A stretch of 27,655 nt of DNA from JBAZYV01 sp041658345 (GTDB lineage Bacteria; Patescibacteriota; Gracilibacteria; UBA1369; 2-02-FULL-48-14), in NCBI GenBank assembly GCA_041658345.1, contig JBBAAK010000012.1, forward strand, positions 1 through 27,655. The letters are read 5' to 3'. The position numbers were made by a program, and so were the translations under genes. How positions within the stretch are numbered: the first letter of the stretch is position 1; each line of letters opens with the position of its first letter. Below are positions 25,028 to 27,655 of this stretch, in pieces. The notes under the pieces are model-generated. The model made no database searches. It saw only the letters and a program-made list of their open reading frames with translations, and was not told the DNA's origin.

Positions 25028-26719
25028 ATGACTTATTCCACATTAAAGAATTTGATTTTAAGCAAGAGGCCGGACATCGCGATTTTTGAGATTGCTCGTG
25101 CATATGAATTTGCAAAAAAAGCCCACATGGGGCAAAAAAGATTTTCCGGAGAAGCTTATGTGGAGCATCCTTTGCAGGTTGCTCAGATTTTGCTTGGTCT
25201 TAATCCGGATTTGGCTACGCTACAGGCAAGCATTTTGCATGATATTCCGGAAAACACAGATGTTTCTCTTTTTGATATAGAAAAAGAATTTGGTAGGGAA
25301 GTTGCGATTTTGGTTGAAGGGGTGGCAAAGTTGTCTTTGGTTAAAATTCGTCCGGAAGATAATGAAAATGCTGAGGCCGAAAGGTGGAGAAGACTGTTTT
25401 TAGCTTTAGCAAAAGACGTGCGCATTGTGCTTATAAAGCTTGCCGACCGAATTCACAATATGCGTACTTTGGAATTTGTGCCTGCGGAAAAAAGAGAGCG
25501 TATAGCAAGGGAAACACTGCTTGTTTACTCTGCTGTTGCTTCCAGGCTTGGTATTTATTCTTTTAAAAGTGAGCTTGAGGATCTTGCGTTTTTCTATTTG
25601 TATCCAAAAGAATTTTCCGCTTTATCCGGTCAACTTGCGGAATATCGCAAAAAAAGCAAGGAATGTATGGCTTATGCAACTTCTCAAGTTAAGAAACTTC
25701 TAAAAAAAGAAGGGATTCCGTTTAAAGATGTGCAAGGGCGTATGAAGCATCTTTTTAGTATTTTCCAAAAAATGGAGAAGAAGGATGCGCAAAGTTTTGA
25801 ATCAATTTATGATGTATTTGCAGTCCGCATTGTTTTGCCGGATCTTCCAGCGGAAGGTAAAGAAAAATTTGCTCATATCTACCATGTGTTGAGTCTTTTG
25901 CATGGCGCCTATGAACCACTTCCGGATAGGCTTAAAGATTATATTGCCGTTCCAAAACAAAACGGCTATCAAAGTCTACATACTACTGTGCTTGGAGTTG
26001 GTGGTGATGTTTACGCCGAGCCCACTGAGATCCAAATCCGCACTTTGGGCATGCACGAGCAGGCTGAAATTGGAGTGGCATCACACTGGAGTTATAAATT
26101 GGGTTTAAAAAAAGGCGCAAGTAGTGATGAGGAAGATGACCAGGTTTTTGTACTTACACCAAAAAAAGCGCTTATGGAATTGCCACGTGGTGCAACCCCA
26201 ATAGATTTTGCTTACAGTGTGCACACTGAAGTTGGAAATAAAATGGTTGGGGCCAGGGTTAATGGCAAGGTTGTGCCTTTGGAATATGAGCTTAAGAGCG
26301 GGGAAGTTGTTGAGATTATAACTCGCAACAATGGGAAACCGAGCCAGTATTGGGAGTCGATTGCAAAAACCTCTTCCGCGCGCAATAAGATAAGGAATTA
26401 TTTTAAGGGGCTACCTGACGCTGTGGAAAATATCGACGATAAAAAAGATCTTGTCTTGCTCGAAAATACGTCTGGTAAGAAGAAGAATAAAGTGGTGGCC
26501 TTGGAAGAGGATTCTCCGCTTAGATTGGTAAAAAAAGTCATTGTTTCCGGCCTGCCAGATTTGCCGGTAACTTTGAGTGCTTGTTGCAAGCCACGTCCGC
26601 CTTCACCAATTGTAGCTTATGTTACTCGTGGGCATTTTCTCCGCATTCATAGGCTAAGTTGCCGTTGCCTTGCACATTTAGATGGCGATAGATTTATAAG
26701 TGCCGGTTGGAAAAAATAG
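25028..26719 (+). CDS. rel: Compact RelA/SpoT-type (p)ppGpp synthetase/hydrolase
   Basis: Makes and probably degrades (p)ppGpp, the stringent-response signal. The 563 residues are short for a long Rel (usually about 700 or more). The HD hydrolase part has R38, H47, H71-D72, E75 and D130 in place, but the conserved Asp after that Glu (ED in bifunctional Rel) is Asn76 (HDIPENT). The synthetase part has GRMKHLFSIFQKM, the RxKD-type motif RLKD (about 302-305), and NGYQSLHTT, TEIQIRT and MHEQAEIGVASHW. The TGS domain follows almost directly, so the usual helical linker is missing. The C-terminus has a zinc-finger-like CC519-520/H541/C545 and stops with no ACT domain. The RxKD type is the one found in bifunctional enzymes. 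Confidence 0.93.
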   Translation: MTYSTLKNLILSKRPDIAIFEIARAYEFAKKAHMGQKRFSGEAYVEHPLQVAQILLGLNPDLATLQASILHDIPENTDVSLFDIEKEFGREVAILVEGVAKLSLVKIRPEDNENAEAERWRRLFLALAKDVRIVLIKLADRIHNMRTLEFVPAEKRERIARETLLVYSAVASRLGIYSFKSELEDLAFFYLYPKEFSALSGQLAEYRKKSKECMAYATSQVKKLLKKEGIPFKDVQGRMKHLFSIFQKMEKKDAQSFESIYDVFAVRIVLPDLPAEGKEKFAHIYHVLSLLHGAYEPLPDRLKDYIAVPKQNGYQSLHTTVLGVGGDVYAEPTEIQIRTLGMHEQAEIGVASHWSYKLGLKKGASSDEEDDQVFVLTPKKALMELPRGATPIDFAYSVHTEVGNKMVGARVNGKVVPLEYELKSGEVVEIITRNNGKPSQYWESIAKTSSARNKIRNYFKGLPDAVENIDDKKDLVLLENTSGKKKNKVVALEEDSPLRLVKKVIVSGLPDLPVTLSACCKPRPPSPIVAYVTRGHFLRIHRLSCRCLAHLDGDRFISAGWKK

Positions 26720-26725
26720 CATAAG

Positions 26726-27652
26726 CTACAGCCTCAAGACCGCTTTTCTTTCCTCCTGGATTTTAAGATTTACGCTATGCGCAAGGGTGTGGTGATTTTT
26801 GCAAAGAGGCGCGAGGAATTGCGGATTGTGTGCGTGGCTTAGTGCAAACATTTGTGTGTGGTGCAGTTGTTCCGCCGGCTTGTTGCAGTTAGGAATTGAA
26901 CATTTTGTGCCGTGCTCTTTTTGTAGGATTTTGCGGACACGGGCAGGGATGTATCTAGACGGTTTTGTGCTCTGCGCTACAGGTTGCCTTGCCTGGTTTT
27001 GTTCGATTTCTTCTGCAATTTTGGCCTTTTCTTGCTGGATTTCTTCTTCGCGTCTGTCTAGGAGCTCCGTTAGAACTTGGTTTAAATCGAATCCTTTGTT
27101 TTGGAGTTCAAGGAGGCGTGCGGTAACTGCAGAATTTAAGTTGAGTTTGCTTAGTTCAAGCAAGCTCGCGACTTGGCCCAAGTTGGCGGTGTTCGCAAAT
27201 GTGCCGGGCACAGATTTTACCTCGATTTGTGGCTTAAATAAGCCATTTTGGTTTGAGTTCGCAAAGTCTTTCCCGTCGAACTTGGCACAATTTAATGCAA
27301 ATTTTTCATCCTTCACCAAAGTTTCCACAGCACTCCTGGGAAGTGTTTTTACCACTTCCGCTAAACTTTCTTGATTTTCCAAGGTAGCAATGGATGCAAC
27401 TCTGGAAAGTTTGCTTACACTCACCTCGCCGGAACTAAGTAGATTTTTTAAGATTGGCATTTCGTTAAATCGTTTTTCCAAATGGAAAACACGTCTAACT
27501 TGGTCTTCGCTTAAGCCAGCCAACTTAAAAGAAAATTCATAAATGCTATTAAATCCTTTTTTTTCGTAAATTTTGCGCTTAGAAATTTCCGGCAGTAACC
27601 CCATAAATTTCCTCCTCCAAAATATTGCTCTTTTGCCATAGATTCTGGCCAT
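26726..27652 (-). CDS. HNH endonuclease family protein, full-length copy
   Basis: A 308-residue protein. Residues 1-180 form an all-helical region of DUF222-like style, residues about 190-217 are a charged coiled coil, and residues 245-295 are an HNH nuclease domain: C251, C256, H264-H265, N276, C284, H287-H288 and H292. The cysteines would bind structural zinc, and HH...N...H form the catalytic site. The start shares MARIYGKRAIFWRRK with the left-edge gene. It is convergent with rel, with a six-base gap. Genes of this type occur in many copies in some CPR genomes; whether they are mobile, defensive or housekeeping is not known. Confidence 0.85.
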   Translation of the reverse strand: MARIYGKRAIFWRRKFMGLLPEISKRKIYEKKGFNSIYEFSFKLAGLSEDQVRRVFHLEKRFNEMPILKNLLSSGEVSVSKLSRVASIATLENQESLAEVVKTLPRSAVETLVKDEKFALNCAKFDGKDFANSNQNGLFKPQIEVKSVPGTFANTANLGQVASLLELSKLNLNSAVTARLLELQNKGFDLNQVLTELLDRREEEIQQEKAKIAEEIEQNQARQPVAQSTKPSRYIPARVRKILQKEHGTKCSIPNCNKPAEQLHHTQMFALSHAHNPQFLAPLCKNHHTLAHSVNLKIQEERKAVLRL

Positions 27653-27655
27653 CCT
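27529..27655. repeat. Direct repeat of the window's left edge (127 bases)
   Basis: Bases 27529-27655 match bases 1-127 with nine differences and no gaps. The repeat is the 5' end of the HNH genes plus the three bases before their ATG. Differences are mostly at silent codon positions, so this is a paralogous gene pair, not an assembly overlap. Confidence 0.9.

Noticed and set aside
26717..26728. TAGCATAAGCTA as a bidirectional terminator between rel and the HNH gene
   Set aside because: The stem is only four pairs and arises from two facing stop codons.
1..27655. UGA read as glycine (code 25)
   Set aside because: dnaA, pilT and the surface protein all end on TGA at the expected family length, and no gene has an in-frame TGA inside a conserved domain.
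1..27655. CRISPR arrays, tRNA or rRNA genes, insertion sequences
   Set aside because: No regularly spaced repeats, cloverleaf-like stretches or transposase motifs were found by eye on either strand.

Overview
The window looks like chromosomal DNA from an ultra-small-genome bacterium of the Candidate Phyla Radiation (Patescibacteria), possibly Peregrinibacteria-like. The lineage is inferred from gene content and style: short intergenic gaps, ATGA overlaps, almost no Shine-Dalgarno motifs, an SLH-anchored giant surface protein, compact versions of core enzymes, and multicopy HNH genes. UGA acts as stop throughout (dnaA, pilT and the surface protein all end on TGA at the expected place), so the code is standard and not the UGA=Gly code of Gracilibacteria/SR1.

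Layout. Positions 1-124 hold the start of an HNH-family gene on the minus strand that runs off the left edge. A 430-base non-coding stretch with several inverted repeats follows. A long plus-strand run then extends from 558 to 16597: two unknown proteins, PilT, a cyclic-nucleotide-binding-like sensor overlapping pilT by 4 bases, a 2.3-kilo-residue secreted surface protein (beta-repeat region, three 240-residue modules, Fn3-like module, acidic linker, two SLH domains), a small tail-anchored protein, pyrH, frr, rseP, dnaA, and a membrane-anchored FecR-like protein overlapping dnaA by 4 bases. A decayed KilA-N/RhuM gene (16605-17185) closes this run.

The right part has mixed strands. On minus are a minimal radical SAM protein with its own near-leaderless promoter and a ybaB-mltG pair. 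rplY (bL25) is on plus. A small unknown ORF, a membrane pyrophosphatase (hppA) with a terminator, and a polytopic membrane protein are on minus. On plus are a Yip1-like membrane protein, a single-pass membrane protein and a compact Rel-type (p)ppGpp enzyme. The window ends in a second HNH gene on minus whose first 127 bases match the left edge at about 93%.

How it fits together: pyrH-frr-rseP-dnaA and rplY serve nucleotide supply, translation, membrane proteolysis and replication. PilT, the sensor and the SLH protein form a contiguous surface block. MltG, the PPase and the membrane proteins serve the envelope and energy. Rel gives stringent control. No tRNA, rRNA, CRISPR array or insertion sequence was seen. 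The items most worth a second look are the HNH paralogue pair under protein-level selection, the alternative-hairpin leader region at 260-420, the short radical SAM protein, the Rel variant, and the chimeric KilA-N/RhuM remnant.
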